Origin: Polyangiaceae bacterium
GTDB taxonomy: Bacteria; Myxococcota_A; Polyangia; Polyangiales; Polyangiaceae
DNA: 64,000 nt
Assembly (NCBI GenBank): GCA_020846005.1
Contig: JADLEQ010000059.1
Span: 21,121-85,120, forward strand
Direction of reading: 5' to 3'
A program made the position numbers and the translations under genes. The first letter of the stretch is position 1. Each line of letters opens with the position of its first letter. The notes below the pieces were generated by a model. That model was not told the origin of the DNA. It saw only the letters and a list, made by a program, of their open reading frames with translations, and searched no databases. Positions 34,412-43,695 of the stretch are shown piece by piece.

Positions 34412-35653
34412 ATGGCCAAGGATCTCTACGAACTGGGCGAGACGCCGGAGCTCGGCGTCGTTCCTCGGAAGATGCACGCGCAGGTCATCCGTGCCGAGCG
34501 CTTCGGGGAGCCGCGAGACGCGTTCCAGCGCGAGGTGATCGAGGTGCCCGAGGTCGGCCCGCACGACGTCCTCGTGTGGGTGATGGCCGCGGGCGTGAAC
34601 TACAACAACGTCTGGGCGGCCCTCGGGATCCCGGTCGACGTGATCAAGGCGCGACAGAGGGCCGGCGAGAAGGAGGCCTTCCACGTGGGCGGCTCCGACG
34701 CGAGCGGCGTCGTGTGGGCCGTGGGCTCCGCGGTCGAGGGGTTGGCCGTGGGCGACCAGGTGGTCGTCCACTGCGGGACCTGGGATCTGGCGGATCCGCA
34801 CGTGGTGGCCGGCAAGGATCCGCAGCTCGCGGCGAGCGCGAAGATCTGGGGCTACGAGACGAACTGGGGCAGCTTCGCCCAGCTCGCGCGCGTGCAGGCG
34901 CACCAGTGCGTGCCCAAGCCGACGCACCTCTCGTGGGAGGAGGCCGCCGCGTACATGCTCGTTGGCGCCACCGCGTACCGTATGCTGCACGGGTGGGAGG
35001 GCAACACCCTCCAGGCGGGGGATCCCGTGCTCATCTGGGGCGGCGCGGGCGGGCTCGGCGTGATGGCGATCCAGATCTGCAAGGCCGCGGGCGCGCTGCC
35101 CGTCGCGGTCGTGAGCAGCGACGACAAGACGGACTACTGTAAGAAGCTCGGTGCCGTCGGCGTGATCAACCGCAAGGCCTTCAACCACTGGGGGATGCTC
35201 CCCCACTGGACGGACGACGCCGCCTACGGCGAGTGGCTGAAGGGCGCGCGCGCCTTCGGCCGCGCCTTCTGGGACGCCCTCGGCGACAAGCGCAACCCGA
35301 CGATCGTCTTCGAGCACCCCGGCGAGTCGACGATCCCGACGAGCATCTTCGTGTGCGAGACGGGCGGCATGGTCGTCATCTGCGCCGGCACCACCGGCTA
35401 CAACGCGACGCTGGACCTCCGCTACCACTGGATGCGGCAGAAGCGCTTCCAGGGCTCGCACTTCGCCAACGACGCCCAGTCGCGCGGGGTCAACGATCTG
35501 GTCACCGCGGGCAAGGTCGATCCGTGCCTGTCGCGCGTGTTCGAGTTCGACGAGACGGGCGCGTGTCACCAGCTCATGCGCGAGAACCGCCACCCTCACG
35601 GGAACATGGCGGTCCTGGTCAACGCGCGCGAGCGCGGGCGGCGGTCGCTCTGA
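34412..35653 (+). CDS. ccr: Crotonyl-CoA carboxylase/reductase
   Basis: A 413-residue zinc-independent MDR-family enzyme that makes (2S)-ethylmalonyl-CoA from crotonyl-CoA, CO2 and NADPH. It has the CCR signature [30 protein letters not shown] in the CO2/substrate pocket, NADPH loop [20 protein letters not shown] and the pocket His of [11 protein letters not shown]. It is the key enzyme of the ethylmalonyl-CoA pathway and also supplies extender units for polyketides. ATG 34412 (MAKDLYEL) is preferred to ATG 34388, which lies inside the candidate promoter. Confidence 0.93.
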   Translation: MAKDLYELGETPELGVVPRKMHAQVIRAERFGEPRDAFQREVIEVPEVGPHDVLVWVMAAGVNYNNVWAALGIPVDVIKARQRAGEKEAFHVGGSDASGVVWAVGSAVEGLAVGDQVVVHCGTWDLADPHVVAGKDPQLAASAKIWGYETNWGSFAQLARVQAHQCVPKPTHLSWEEAAAYMLVGATAYRMLHGWEGNTLQAGDPVLIWGGAGGLGVMAIQICKAAGALPVAVVSSDDKTDYCKKLGAVGVINRKAFNHWGMLPHWTDDAAYGEWLKGARAFGRAFWDALGDKRNPTIVFEHPGESTIPTSIFVCETGGMVVICAGTTGYNATLDLRYHWMRQKRFQGSHFANDAQSRGVNDLVTAGKVDPCLSRVFEFDETGACHQLMRENRHPHGNMAVLVNARERGRRSL

Positions 35654-35696
35654 GCGAGCGCAGGGAGCGTTCGCGCGGCGCTCGCCGCTGAGGCAG

Positions 35697-38027
35697 TCAG
35701 GCCTCCGCGCCCGAGCCGCCCGGCGCCGGGGTGGGGCGCAGCACGAGCGCGCTGCCGTCGTGGTCCACGACGACGTGCCCGCCGCCGGCGAGCTCGCCGA
35801 AGAGCAGCAGATCTCCGAGCTTGCGCTTGAGGTCGTCCTGCAGCAGGCGCCCGAGGGGACGCGCGCCGAAATCCTTGCTGTAGCCGCGCTCCGCCAGGTC
35901 GGCGCGGGCCGCGGGCGTGAGCTCGAGGGTCACGGCGCGGTCCGCGAGCTGGGCGGAGAGCTCGGCCACGAACTTGTCGACGATGTGCCCCATCACCGCG
36001 GGTGACAGCGGCTCGAAGGCGATGCGGGCGTCGAGCCGGTTGCGGAACTCGGGGCTGAAGGTGTTGCGGAACGCCGTGTCGTCCCGGCCGCGGGTCTCCC
36101 GCTCGCCGAAGCCGACCACTCCGCGCGCGAGGTCTGCCGCCCCGACGTTGCTCGTCATGATCAGCACCACGTGGCGGAAGTCGCTCTTCTTGCCCTCGTT
36201 GTCCGTGAGCGTGCCGTGGTCCATGATCTGCAGGAGCACGTTGAAGACATCCGGGTGCGCCTTCTCGATCTCGTCGAGGAGGAGCACACAGTGGGGAGTC
36301 TTGGCGATGGCCTCGGTGAGGAGGCCGCCCCGATCGTAGCCGACGTAGCCGGGGGGGGCACCGATCAGGCGGCTCACCGTGTGACGTTCCATGTACTCGC
36401 TCATGTCGAACCGCACGAGCTCGACGCCGAGCGTCTTGGCGAGCTGGCGGGCCGCCTCGGTCTTGCCGACGCCCGTCGGTCCCGTGAAGAGGTAGCTCCC
36501 GATGGGCTTCTCCGGCGAGCGGAGCCCTGCGCGAGCCAGCTTCACCGCCGAGACGAGCTCCTCGATCGCGCGATCCTGGCCGAAGACCACCCGCTTCAGA
36601 TCGCCCTGGAGCGCGGCGAGCGCGCTCCGGTCGTCGGAGGAGACCTGCTTGGGTGGCACCTGGGCCATGCGGGCTACCACGGCCTCCACGCGCGCGACCC
36701 CCACGACGGCGCCCTCCGCGTCCTCGAGCTTGGCGTCCGCGCCCGCCTCGTCGAGCAGGTCGATCGCCTTGTCTGGGAGCTTGCGATCGCGCAGGTACTT
36801 GTCCGCGAGCGCCACGCAGGCGTCGACGGCGGCCTCTTCGTAGCGGACGCCGTGGAACTCCTCGTACTTCGGCAGCAGCCCGCGCAGGATGAGGCGTGTC
36901 TCCGCGAGCGTCGGCTCCAGCACCTCGATCTTCTGGAAACGGCGCGCCAGCGCGCGGTCGCGCTCCAGGTGCCTCCGGAACTCCTCGAACGTCGTGGCGC
37001 CGATGCAGCGGAGCTTGCCGCTCGCGAGCCCGGGCTTGAAGAGGTTGGCGGCGTCCATGCTCCCCCCGCTGGTCGAGCCCGCGCCGACCACGGTGTGGAG
37101 CTCGTCGATGAAGAGGAGGCTGCCGGGCTGGGTCTCCAGCTCCTTCAGCACCGCCTTGATGCGGTCCTCGAAGTCGCCGCGGAAGCGAGTCCCCGCGACC
37201 AGAGCGCCCATGTCGAGCGACCAGATGGACGCGCCCTCCAGCGGCTTCGGCACCTTGCCCGCCACGATGGCGGCCGCCAGGCCCTCTACGATCGCCGTCT
37301 TCCCCACGCCCGAGTCGCCGACGAGGAGTGGGTTGTTCTTTCGGCGGCGGGCCAGGACCTGGATGGCGCGTTGGAGCTCCTTCTCGCGGCCGACGAGCGG
37401 CTCGACCGCGCCCTGCCGGGCCCGCTCGTTGAGATCCTCCGCGTAGCGGGCGAGGGCGCTCTGCTTGCCCTGCTTGCCCTGCTTGCCGCCTCCGCCGGGT
37501 CGCGCGGGCTCGTCCTCTTCGTCCTCCTCGCCCTCGACTCCGTCCGCGTCCGCGGTGCGCGGGCCATCGAGGCCCTGTGCCTCCGCCTCGCCGCGCCGGG
37601 GCGCCCCGTGCGAGAGGTAGGTGACCACGTCCAGGCGCGTGACGCCGCCCTCGGTGAGCACGCGGACGGACGGCGAGTCGAGCTCCGAGAACAGCGCGAC
37701 CAGGAGGTTGAAGCCGTGGACCTCCTCCTTGCCGGAGGACTGCACGTGGATCGCTGCGCGCTGGACGACCCGGTGGAAGCCGCGCGACGGCCGCGGATCG
37801 ACGTCTTCGTCCTCGGGGGCGGCCGTCATCTCGTCGTCGAACACGGCCTCGAGTGCCTTGCGCAGCGCGTTGGGCTTGCCGCCGCACTTCGTCACGACCC
37901 GAGCGGTCGCGGCGTCGAGCAGGAGGGCGTAGAGCAGGTGCTCCACCGTCACCAGGTCGTGCCGGCGGCGCGCGGCCTCGGCGTGGGCCACCTCGAACGC
38001 GATCTCGACCTCGGTGCTGAGCTTCAC
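35697..38027 (-). CDS. clpA: ATP-dependent Clp protease ATP-binding subunit ClpA
   Basis: A 776-residue Hsp100 unfoldase that feeds substrates to ClpP. It has an N-terminal Clp repeat domain (residues 1-145), an acidic and Gly/Lys/Gln-rich linker (150-190), AAA-1 with Walker A GDSGVGKT and LLFIDELHTVVG, and AAA-2 with GPTGVGKT, VLLLDEIEKAHPDVFN and a C-terminal ClpB-D2-type domain. The Clp-N domain is the ClpS binding site in ClpA. It overlaps clpS by 4 bases (ATGA). The linker contains a 9-bp repeat encoding (GKQ)3. Confidence 0.95.
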   Translation of the reverse strand: MKLSTEVEIAFEVAHAEAARRRHDLVTVEHLLYALLLDAATARVVTKCGGKPNALRKALEAVFDDEMTAAPEDEDVDPRPSRGFHRVVQRAAIHVQSSGKEEVHGFNLLVALFSELDSPSVRVLTEGGVTRLDVVTYLSHGAPRRGEAEAQGLDGPRTADADGVEGEEDEEDEPARPGGGGKQGKQGKQSALARYAEDLNERARQGAVEPLVGREKELQRAIQVLARRRKNNPLLVGDSGVGKTAIVEGLAAAIVAGKVPKPLEGASIWSLDMGALVAGTRFRGDFEDRIKAVLKELETQPGSLLFIDELHTVVGAGSTSGGSMDAANLFKPGLASGKLRCIGATTFEEFRRHLERDRALARRFQKIEVLEPTLAETRLILRGLLPKYEEFHGVRYEEAAVDACVALADKYLRDRKLPDKAIDLLDEAGADAKLEDAEGAVVGVARVEAVVARMAQVPPKQVSSDDRSALAALQGDLKRVVFGQDRAIEELVSAVKLARAGLRSPEKPIGSYLFTGPTGVGKTEAARQLAKTLGVELVRFDMSEYMERHTVSRLIGAPPGYVGYDRGGLLTEAIAKTPHCVLLLDEIEKAHPDVFNVLLQIMDHGTLTDNEGKKSDFRHVVLIMTSNVGAADLARGVVGFGERETRGRDDTAFRNTFSPEFRNRLDARIAFEPLSPAVMGHIVDKFVAELSAQLADRAVTLELTPAARADLAERGYSKDFGARPLGRLLQDDLKRKLGDLLLFGELAGGGHVVVDHDGSALVLRPTPAPGGSGAEA
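37461..37487 (-). repeat. Three 9-bp repeats (CTGCTTGCC) in the clpA linker
   Basis: Three perfect copies of CTGCTTGCC on the plus strand at 37461-37487, in frame with clpA and encoding Gly-Lys-Gln three times next to the acidic linker. Copy number may vary between strains without harm. Confidence 0.85.
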
Positions 38028-38380
38028 GACTCGCTCTCCTCATCGTCCTCGGCCGGCTCGGCCGTCGCCCGGAGCGGGTGGCCGTGCTCGCGCGCGTAGT
38101 CCATCGTCTGCTCCGCCTTCGTCTCGGCCACGTCGCGGGTGTACACGCCGACCACCCCGTACCCCTTCCGATGCACGCTCAGCATGATGTGCGTGGCCTC
38201 GGCCTCGCTCTTGTGAAAGAGCTTCTGCAGGACGTGCACCACGAACTCCATCGTCGTGTAGTCGTCGTTGTGCAAGATCACGTGGTAGCGGCGCGGGCGA
38301 ACCGTCCGTGGCCGGAGGTCGACCGCGACGTCGCCTGCGTCATCGGGGGCGCCGGGGCGCGGGGGCGTGGAGCCGGCCAT
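38024..38380 (-). CDS. clpS: ClpS adaptor protein
   Basis: A 118-residue N-end-rule adaptor that delivers substrates to ClpA. The core RRYHVILHNDDYTTMEFVVH is followed by HIMLSVHRKGYGVVGVYTRD and DYAREHGHPLRATAE, all typical of ClpS. The Asn-Asp-Asp pocket of HNDDYT for the N-degron is kept. ATG 38380 is preferred over GTG 38386. It is coupled to clpA and divergent from the mutase gene. Confidence 0.95.
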   Translation of the reverse strand: MAGSTPPRPGAPDDAGDVAVDLRPRTVRPRRYHVILHNDDYTTMEFVVHVLQKLFHKSEAEATHIMLSVHRKGYGVVGVYTRDVAETKAEQTMDYAREHGHPLRATAEPAEDDEESES

Positions 38381-38502
38381 GGACACGGAGAAGCATGGAC
38401 ACCGCCGGGGCTCGTGTCGAGACGCGTCCGGGCGCTCGGCCCTCCGCGCGCGCGCCGGCGCGGGCCTCGACGCGCGCGGCCGCGCGGCTAACCTTCCGCC
38501 TC

Positions 38503-40476
38503 GTGGCCCCCCGTGAAGCCCCCTGGTTGATGCGCACGTACTCGGGGCACAGCTCCCCGAGGCGCTCGAACGAGCTCTATCGGCAGAACCTCGCCCGCGG
38601 GCAGACGGGCCTCTCCGTCGCCTTCGACCTGCCGACGCAGACCGGCTACGACGCCGATCATCCGCTCGCGCGCGGCGAGGTGGGGCGGACGGGCGTCCCG
38701 GTGTCGCACCTGGGCGACCTCCGGACGCTGCTCGACGGCATCGATCTTGGCGGGATGAATACCTCGATGACGATCAACGCGACCGCCGCCTGGCTGCTCG
38801 CGCTCTACGTCGCCCTCGCGGACGAGCGCGGGACCCCGCGGTCTGCGCTGCGTGGCACCACGCAGAACGACATCGTCAAGGAGTACCTCTCGCGCGGGAC
38901 CTACGTGTTCCCGCCCCGCCCGAGCCTGGCGCTCACCGCGGACGTGGTGCTCTTCTGCGTGCGCGAGGTGCCGGAGTGGAACCCGGTCAACGTCTGCAGC
39001 TACCACCTCCAGGAGGCGGGGGCGACGCCGGAGCAGGAGGTGGCCTACGCCCTCGGAACGGCGATCGCGCTGCTCGACGCCGTCCGCGAGCGTGGCATCG
39101 CGGAGGCGGAGCTCGCGCGCGTCTTCGGGCGGCTGTCGTTCTTCCTGAACTCGAGCGTGCGCTTCGTGGACGAGATCTGCAAGCAGCGCGCCTTCGCCGA
39201 GCTGTGGGATCGGCTGGGGCGCGAGCGCTACGGCGTCGCGGATCCGAAGCTCCGGCGGTTCCGGTTCGGCGTGCAGGTGAACTCCCTCGGGCTGACGGAG
39301 GCGCAGCCGGAGAACAACGTGGTGCGCATCGTGCTCGAGATGCTCGGGGTGACGCTGAGCCAGCGGGCGCGCGCGCGCGCCATCCAGCTCCCCGCCTGGA
39401 ACGAGGCGCTCGGCCTGCCGCGCCCGTGGGATCAGCAGTGGAGCCTCCGGGCCCAGCAGATCCTCGCCTACGAGACGGACCTCCTCGAGTACCCCGATCT
39501 CTTCGACGGCAACCCCGCGATCGAGCGGCGGACGCGGGAGCTGGGGGAGGCCGCGTGGGCGGAGGTCGAGGCGGTGTCGTCCCGCGGTGGGATGATCGAG
39601 GCGGTCGAGAGCGGCTACGTGAAGGAGCGGCTGGTCGTGAGCCACGCGGCCCGCGTCGCCCGCATCGAGTCGGGCGAGCAGGTCGTGGTGGGGGTCAACC
39701 GGTGGGCGGAGACGGCGCCGAGCCCGCTGCTCGCCGAGGGCGGCGCGGGGGCGATCCTGGCGATCGATCCGGCGGCGGAGCGGGCGCAGCTCGAGGAGCT
39801 CGCCGCGTTTCGCGGGAGACGCGACGCGGGGCGGGTCGCCGCGGGGCTCGAGGCCCTGGAGCGCGCGGCGCGGGCCGGGACGGGCGTGATGGAGGCGAGC
39901 ATCGAGTGCGCCCGCGCGGGCGTGACCACCGGCGAGTGGTCGGACGTGCTGCGGAGCGTGCACGGCGAGTACCGCGCGCCGACCGGGCTCGCGGGCGCGC
40001 GCACGCCCGAGGTCGCGTTGACGCGCCTGCAGGGCGTGCGCGAGCGGGTCGCCGCGCTGGCGGAGCGGCTCGGTCGCCGGCCGAAGCTGCTCGTCGGGAA
40101 GCCCGGGCTCGACGGCCACTCGAACGGTGCCGAGCAAATCGCGCTCCGCGCGCGCGACGCCGGCTTCGAGGTCGTGTACGAGGGGATCCGAGTGACGCCG
40201 CGGGAGCTCGCCCGCGCCGCGGCGGACGAGGGCGTGCACCTCGTCGGGCTCAGTGTGCTGAGCGGCGCGCACCTCGCGCTGGTCGGCGAGACGCTCCGTG
40301 AGCTCGCCGACCGAGGCGTGGGGGGCGTGCCGGTCGTGGTGGGCGGAATCATCCCGGACGCGGACGCCACCGAGCTCCTGCAAATGGGCGTCCGCGCGGT
40401 GTACACCCCGAAGGACTTCGACCTGTCCCGCATCGTCGAGGAGTTGGTCGGGTGGGTGGAGCGCGCGGCGGAGTGA
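38503..40476 (+). CDS. ecm: Ethylmalonyl-CoA mutase (MeaA-like, B12-dependent)
   Basis: A 657-residue acyl-CoA mutase with the catalytic barrel (residues 1-520) and a C-terminal cobalamin domain (about 525-657). MRTYSGHSSPRRSNELYRQN, FDLPTQTGYDAD and GTTQNDIVKEYLSRGTYVFP match the MeaA/Ecm group rather than methylmalonyl-CoA mutase. The B12 motif is KPGLDGHSNGAEQ (DxHxxG), with SVLSGAHLALV and VVVGGIIPD. I prefer GTG 38503 (VAPREAPWLMRTY), close to known MeaA N-termini; ATG 38395 is an alternative. It converts ethylmalonyl-CoA to methylsuccinyl-CoA in the pathway opened by ccr, and it overlaps meaB. Confidence 0.88.
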   Translation: MAPREAPWLMRTYSGHSSPRRSNELYRQNLARGQTGLSVAFDLPTQTGYDADHPLARGEVGRTGVPVSHLGDLRTLLDGIDLGGMNTSMTINATAAWLLALYVALADERGTPRSALRGTTQNDIVKEYLSRGTYVFPPRPSLALTADVVLFCVREVPEWNPVNVCSYHLQEAGATPEQEVAYALGTAIALLDAVRERGIAEAELARVFGRLSFFLNSSVRFVDEICKQRAFAELWDRLGRERYGVADPKLRRFRFGVQVNSLGLTEAQPENNVVRIVLEMLGVTLSQRARARAIQLPAWNEALGLPRPWDQQWSLRAQQILAYETDLLEYPDLFDGNPAIERRTRELGEAAWAEVEAVSSRGGMIEAVESGYVKERLVVSHAARVARIESGEQVVVGVNRWAETAPSPLLAEGGAGAILAIDPAAERAQLEELAAFRGRRDAGRVAAGLEALERAARAGTGVMEASIECARAGVTTGEWSDVLRSVHGEYRAPTGLAGARTPEVALTRLQGVRERVAALAERLGRRPKLLVGKPGLDGHSNGAEQIALRARDAGFEVVYEGIRVTPRELARAAADEGVHLVGLSVLSGAHLALVGETLRELADRGVGGVPVVVGGIIPDADATELLQMGVRAVYTPKDFDLSRIVEELVGWVERAAE

Positions 40477-41453
40477 GCGCGCCCGGCGATCCCGAGGCGC
40501 TCGCCGCGGCGGCGCTGCGCCGGGCGCCGGCGGGGATCGCGCGCGCCATCTCGCTGGTCGAGGACCGCAGGCCCGAGGCGCGCCCGGCCGTCTGGCGGCT
40601 GCTGAGGCGGCTCGCGGCCGAGGGCCGCGGCGCGAGCTGCCACCGGGTCGGGCTCACCGGCCCGCCGGGGGTGGGGAAGAGCACGCTCGCCTCGGCCATG
40701 GTCGGCGAGCTCCGCCGGAGAGGGCGGGTGGTCGGCGTGCTCGCGGTCGATCCGTCGAGCCCGCGATCGGGCGGGGCGCTGCTCGGTGATCGCGCCCGGA
40801 TCGCGCTCGACCCGGGCGATGACGCGGTCTTCGTGCGCTCGATGGCCGCGGGCGGCGACCTCGGCGGGCTGTCGCGGGCGGCGGGCTCGGCGGTCGAGGT
40901 GCTCTCGGCCGTGCACGACGTGGTGCTCGTCGAGACGACGGGCGTCGGCCAGAGCGAGACGGACGTGGAGCACGTCACGGACACCGTGATCGTCGCCATC
41001 CAGCCCGCGAGCGGAGACGTGCTGCAGTTCCTCAAGGCCGGGCTCCTCGAGGTCCCAGACGTGCTGGTCGTGAACAAGGCGGACCTCGGCGCCCCGGCGG
41101 AGCGCGCCCTGGCGGAGCTGCGGAGCGCCCTCGGCACTCTGGACGCCGGCGCGGGGCGCGCCGGCTCGCCGCCCGTGCTCGCCACGAGCGGCGCCACGGC
41201 GCGCGGCGTCCCGGAGCTGGTGGACGCCTGCGACCAGCGGTTCGCGGCGCTGGTGGCCGACGGCTCGCTGCTCGCGCGGCGACGTCGCGCGAGCGCCGCG
41301 TGGGCCTACGGGCTCCTGCGCACGCTCTGGGGGGAGCGCGGCGTCGAGCGGGCGGGCGGGCGCGCGGCGCTCGTGGGCCGGCTCGAGGCCGCGATCGACC
41401 GGGGTGCGCCGGCCGTGGAGGCCGTGTACGCAGAGGGCAGCCGCCTCGAGTAG
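40473..41453 (+). CDS. meaB: MeaB-type GTPase for acyl-CoA mutase
   Basis: A 326-residue G3E GTPase that protects and loads B12-dependent mutases. P-loop GPPGVGKST, GVLAVDPSSPRSGGALLGD, VLVETTGVGQSETDV and NKADLG motifs match MeaB/ArgK. GTG 40473 overlaps the mutase stop (GTGA), so its partner is surely the upstream mutase. The C-terminal helix seen in MeaB homologues (dimerisation) is present. Confidence 0.92.
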   Translation: MSAPGDPEALAAAALRRAPAGIARAISLVEDRRPEARPAVWRLLRRLAAEGRGASCHRVGLTGPPGVGKSTLASAMVGELRRRGRVVGVLAVDPSSPRSGGALLGDRARIALDPGDDAVFVRSMAAGGDLGGLSRAAGSAVEVLSAVHDVVLVETTGVGQSETDVEHVTDTVIVAIQPASGDVLQFLKAGLLEVPDVLVVNKADLGAPAERALAELRSALGTLDAGAGRAGSPPVLATSGATARGVPELVDACDQRFAALVADGSLLARRRRASAAWAYGLLRTLWGERGVERAGGRAALVGRLEAAIDRGAPAVEAVYAEGSRLE

Positions 41454-41498
41454 CCGCGCGGTCGCGCCTCCGCCCCGGGGCCGGGCGAGGCGCGGGCG

Positions 41499-41639
41499 TC
41501 AGGTCGCCGTCTTGGCGTGTTCCTTCGGCTTCGCGACCTCGGCGTTCTCGCGCTCGCGCTCGAGCTGCCACTGGAGGTTCTTCTTCGCGCGGCGGAGCCG
41601 CTGCTTGCGGCGCGCCACCGGATCCTGCGGGGTACCCAT
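41499..41639 (-). CDS. Small basic protein, 46 residues
   Basis: A short, highly charged, helical reading frame (begins MGTPQDPVARRKQRLRRAKK, later QWQLERERENAEVAK), rich in Arg, Lys, Gln and Glu, with no signal peptide. It could be a nucleic-acid-binding or ribosome-associated peptide, but no family is recognised. Clean coding bias and its place between two conserved genes (convergent with meaB, divergent from the MYND gene) favour a real gene. An upstream ATG (MPRATMGTPQ) would extend it by five residues. Confidence 0.5.
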   Translation of the reverse strand: MGTPQDPVARRKQRLRRAKKNLQWQLERERENAEVAKPKEHAKTAT

Positions 41640-41697
41640 GGTGGCGCGCGGCATAGCAGAGCGACGGCGCCCCGTCACGCGGGTACGCTCGCCGGCG

Positions 41698-42660
41698 ATG
41701 GACCTGCTCGCGTACCCGGCCCAGGTGGCGGAGCTCGAGGCGATCCAGCGCATCCTGGGGGCTCGGCCCGCGCCGCCCCCGCCGCTCGCGCCGCTGGGTC
41801 CGCCGGGGGCCGGGCGCTGCGTCGTCTGCCGGGCCGAGCGGGCGCGGCCCTGCTCGGCCTGCGGAGCGGTCGCTTACTGCGGCCCCGAGCACCACGCGCG
41901 CGACGCCCGCTGGCACGCGCCGGCCTGCGAGGCGCTCCGGCGCGCCGAGGAGGACGGCGCGCACTGCCGCTCCGACCCCCCACGGGGTGAGCCGCCGCCC
42001 GCGGTGGCCCAGGCGGGCTCGCCGCTCGGCGGGTGGGTCGACCGCCTCGGCCGACCGCCGGACCCGGGCGCCCCGGCCGACCGGCGGTCGACCCGCTGGC
42101 TGTCTCGGCCGCTCACCGTCGTCTCGCTCGCCGAGCGGCTCGGCTGGTGGCGCCCCGGCGCCGCGACGTTCCGCGTCCACGTGGCGGGCGCGACCCCGTA
42201 CGAGCTCGAGCAGGTGCCCGCCTGGCGCGAGCTCACGGAGCGCTGGCCCGAGACGCGCGTCCACCTCACGTGGATCGGCCCGGAGCTCGTCGGGTGGACC
42301 GCGCCGCAGGGCCCGGAGCGGCTGGCCGTGTCCGTTCGTGGGGGCCTCTACGATCCGGCGCTCGTGGCCGACCTCGGCGCACCGGACGCCGTCGTCGCCT
42401 TCGACGCCGGCCTCGTCCGATACCCCTCCTGGGAGAGGACGGTGCGGGCCGTCCTAGCGGCCCGGGCGCCGCTCGTCGTGACGAGCTACAGCCCGTGGGA
42501 GCTGGCCCTCGAGGCGCGCCTGCTCGCGGCGTCCGGCGGCCGGCACCTCGTCCCGCCCGGGCCCAACCCGTTCGCGTCGCTGGCCCCGCTCCGATCGTCG
42601 ACGATCGCGAACGCGGTGCGCTACGAGAACGGGTGGCTGGCGGCGGTTCAGGGGGGGTAG
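41698..42660 (+). CDS. MYND-type zinc-finger protein with MSS51-like C-terminal domain
   Basis: A 320-residue protein. A MYND finger occupies residues 41-77: C41-V-V-C44, C52-S-A-C55, Y60-C61, His65, His73 and Cys77, so the sixth ligand, usually Cys, is His65 or His66. The rest (residues 105-320) resembles the C-terminal domain of the mitochondrial Mss51 translation factor (TFRVHVAGATPYELEQV, VHLTWIGPEL, VVAFDAGLVRYPSWERT, VVTSYSPWE). MYND fingers are typical of eukaryotic proteins and bind Pro-rich motifs. Start is ATG 41698. Function in bacteria is unknown. Confidence 0.75.
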   Translation: MDLLAYPAQVAELEAIQRILGARPAPPPPLAPLGPPGAGRCVVCRAERARPCSACGAVAYCGPEHHARDARWHAPACEALRRAEEDGAHCRSDPPRGEPPPAVAQAGSPLGGWVDRLGRPPDPGAPADRRSTRWLSRPLTVVSLAERLGWWRPGAATFRVHVAGATPYELEQVPAWRELTERWPETRVHLTWIGPELVGWTAPQGPERLAVSVRGGLYDPALVADLGAPDAVVAFDAGLVRYPSWERTVRAVLAARAPLVVTSYSPWELALEARLLAASGGRHLVPPGPNPFASLAPLRSSTIANAVRYENGWLAAVQGG

Positions 42661-42672
42661 CGCGCCGCCGGC

Positions 42673-43695
42673 CTAGACCGTCCAGGTCTCGCCCGTCTCG
42701 AAGAGCTGCTGGAGCGACAGCTTGCCGGACTTCGCGGCGGCGGCCTCGTGCTGGGCCGCCAGGGCGGCGTCGTACGTCTGGCGCTCGACGGCGTGGAGCA
42801 CGCCCGTCGCCACCGGGAACTCCGGGAACGGCATGTGCGCGAGCAGCATGGCGAGCGGCGCGTTCGTCTCGTCGTGGACCAGCACGTCCGCCTCCGTCAT
42901 GCCGTCCTTTCCGAGCTCGATCACCTCGAGCTCCAGCGTCCCGGGCCGGATGCGGAGCCCGCGGTTCTTCTCTTTGCCGAAGAGCAACGGCTTGCCGTGC
43001 TCGCAGCGGATGGTCCGCTCCGGGCGGACCTCCGGGGCCGTGAAGGCATCGAACGCGCCGTCGTTGAAGACCACGCAGTTCTGGTAGATCTCGACGAACG
43101 CGCTGCCGTGGTGCTTACCGGCGCGGCGCAGGACGGCGCCGAGCAGGTCGGCGTCCACGTCGATGGCGCGCGCGACGAAGCTCGAGCCGCAGCCGAGGGC
43201 CAGGCTCGCCGGGTCGATGGGGTAGTCGGTCGAGCCGTCCGGCGTGCTCTTCGTGACCTTGCCCGCCTCGCTCGTCGGCGAATACTGGCCCTTCGTCAGC
43301 CCGTAGATCCGGTTGTTGAAGAGCAACATGCGCAGATCGACGTTGCGCCGCAGGCAGTGCATCAGGTGGTTGCCCCCGATGCTCAGGCCGTCGCCGTCCC
43401 CGGTGACCAGCCACACGCTGAGGTCCGGGTTCGCGGCGCGGATCCCGGTGGCGATGGCCGGCGCGCGGCCGTGGATGGTGTGAAACCCGTAGGTGCTCAT
43501 GTAGTACGGGAAGCGGGACGAGCAGCCGATGCCGCTCACCCACACCATGTTCTCCGGCCGCACCCCGAGCTCCGGCAGCACGCGCTGGACGTTCGCGAGG
43601 ATCGAGTAGTCGCCGCAGCCAGGGCACCAGCGGACGTCCTGGTCGCTGGAGAAATCCTTGCGGGTGAGCGGCGTCGGCTGGACTACGTCGTTCAT
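42673..43695 (-). CDS. korB: 2-oxoacid:ferredoxin oxidoreductase, beta subunit
   Basis: A 340-residue thiamine-diphosphate subunit. CPGCGDYSILANVQ at residues 24-37 is the conserved start; the ThDP-binding motif runs from GDGDGLSIGGNHLMH to NNRIYGLTKGQYSPT. It catalyses CoA-dependent oxidation of 2-oxoglutarate or a related 2-oxoacid with ferredoxin as acceptor. It overlaps the alpha/gamma gene by 4 bases. Which 2-oxoacid is used cannot be told from sequence alone. Confidence 0.9.
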   Translation of the reverse strand: MNDVVQPTPLTRKDFSSDQDVRWCPGCGDYSILANVQRVLPELGVRPENMVWVSGIGCSSRFPYYMSTYGFHTIHGRAPAIATGIRAANPDLSVWLVTGDGDGLSIGGNHLMHCLRRNVDLRMLLFNNRIYGLTKGQYSPTSEAGKVTKSTPDGSTDYPIDPASLALGCGSSFVARAIDVDADLLGAVLRRAGKHHGSAFVEIYQNCVVFNDGAFDAFTAPEVRPERTIRCEHGKPLLFGKEKNRGLRIRPGTLELEVIELGKDGMTEADVLVHDETNAPLAMLLAHMPFPEFPVATGVLHAVERQTYDAALAAQHEAAAAKSGKLSLQQLFETGETWTV

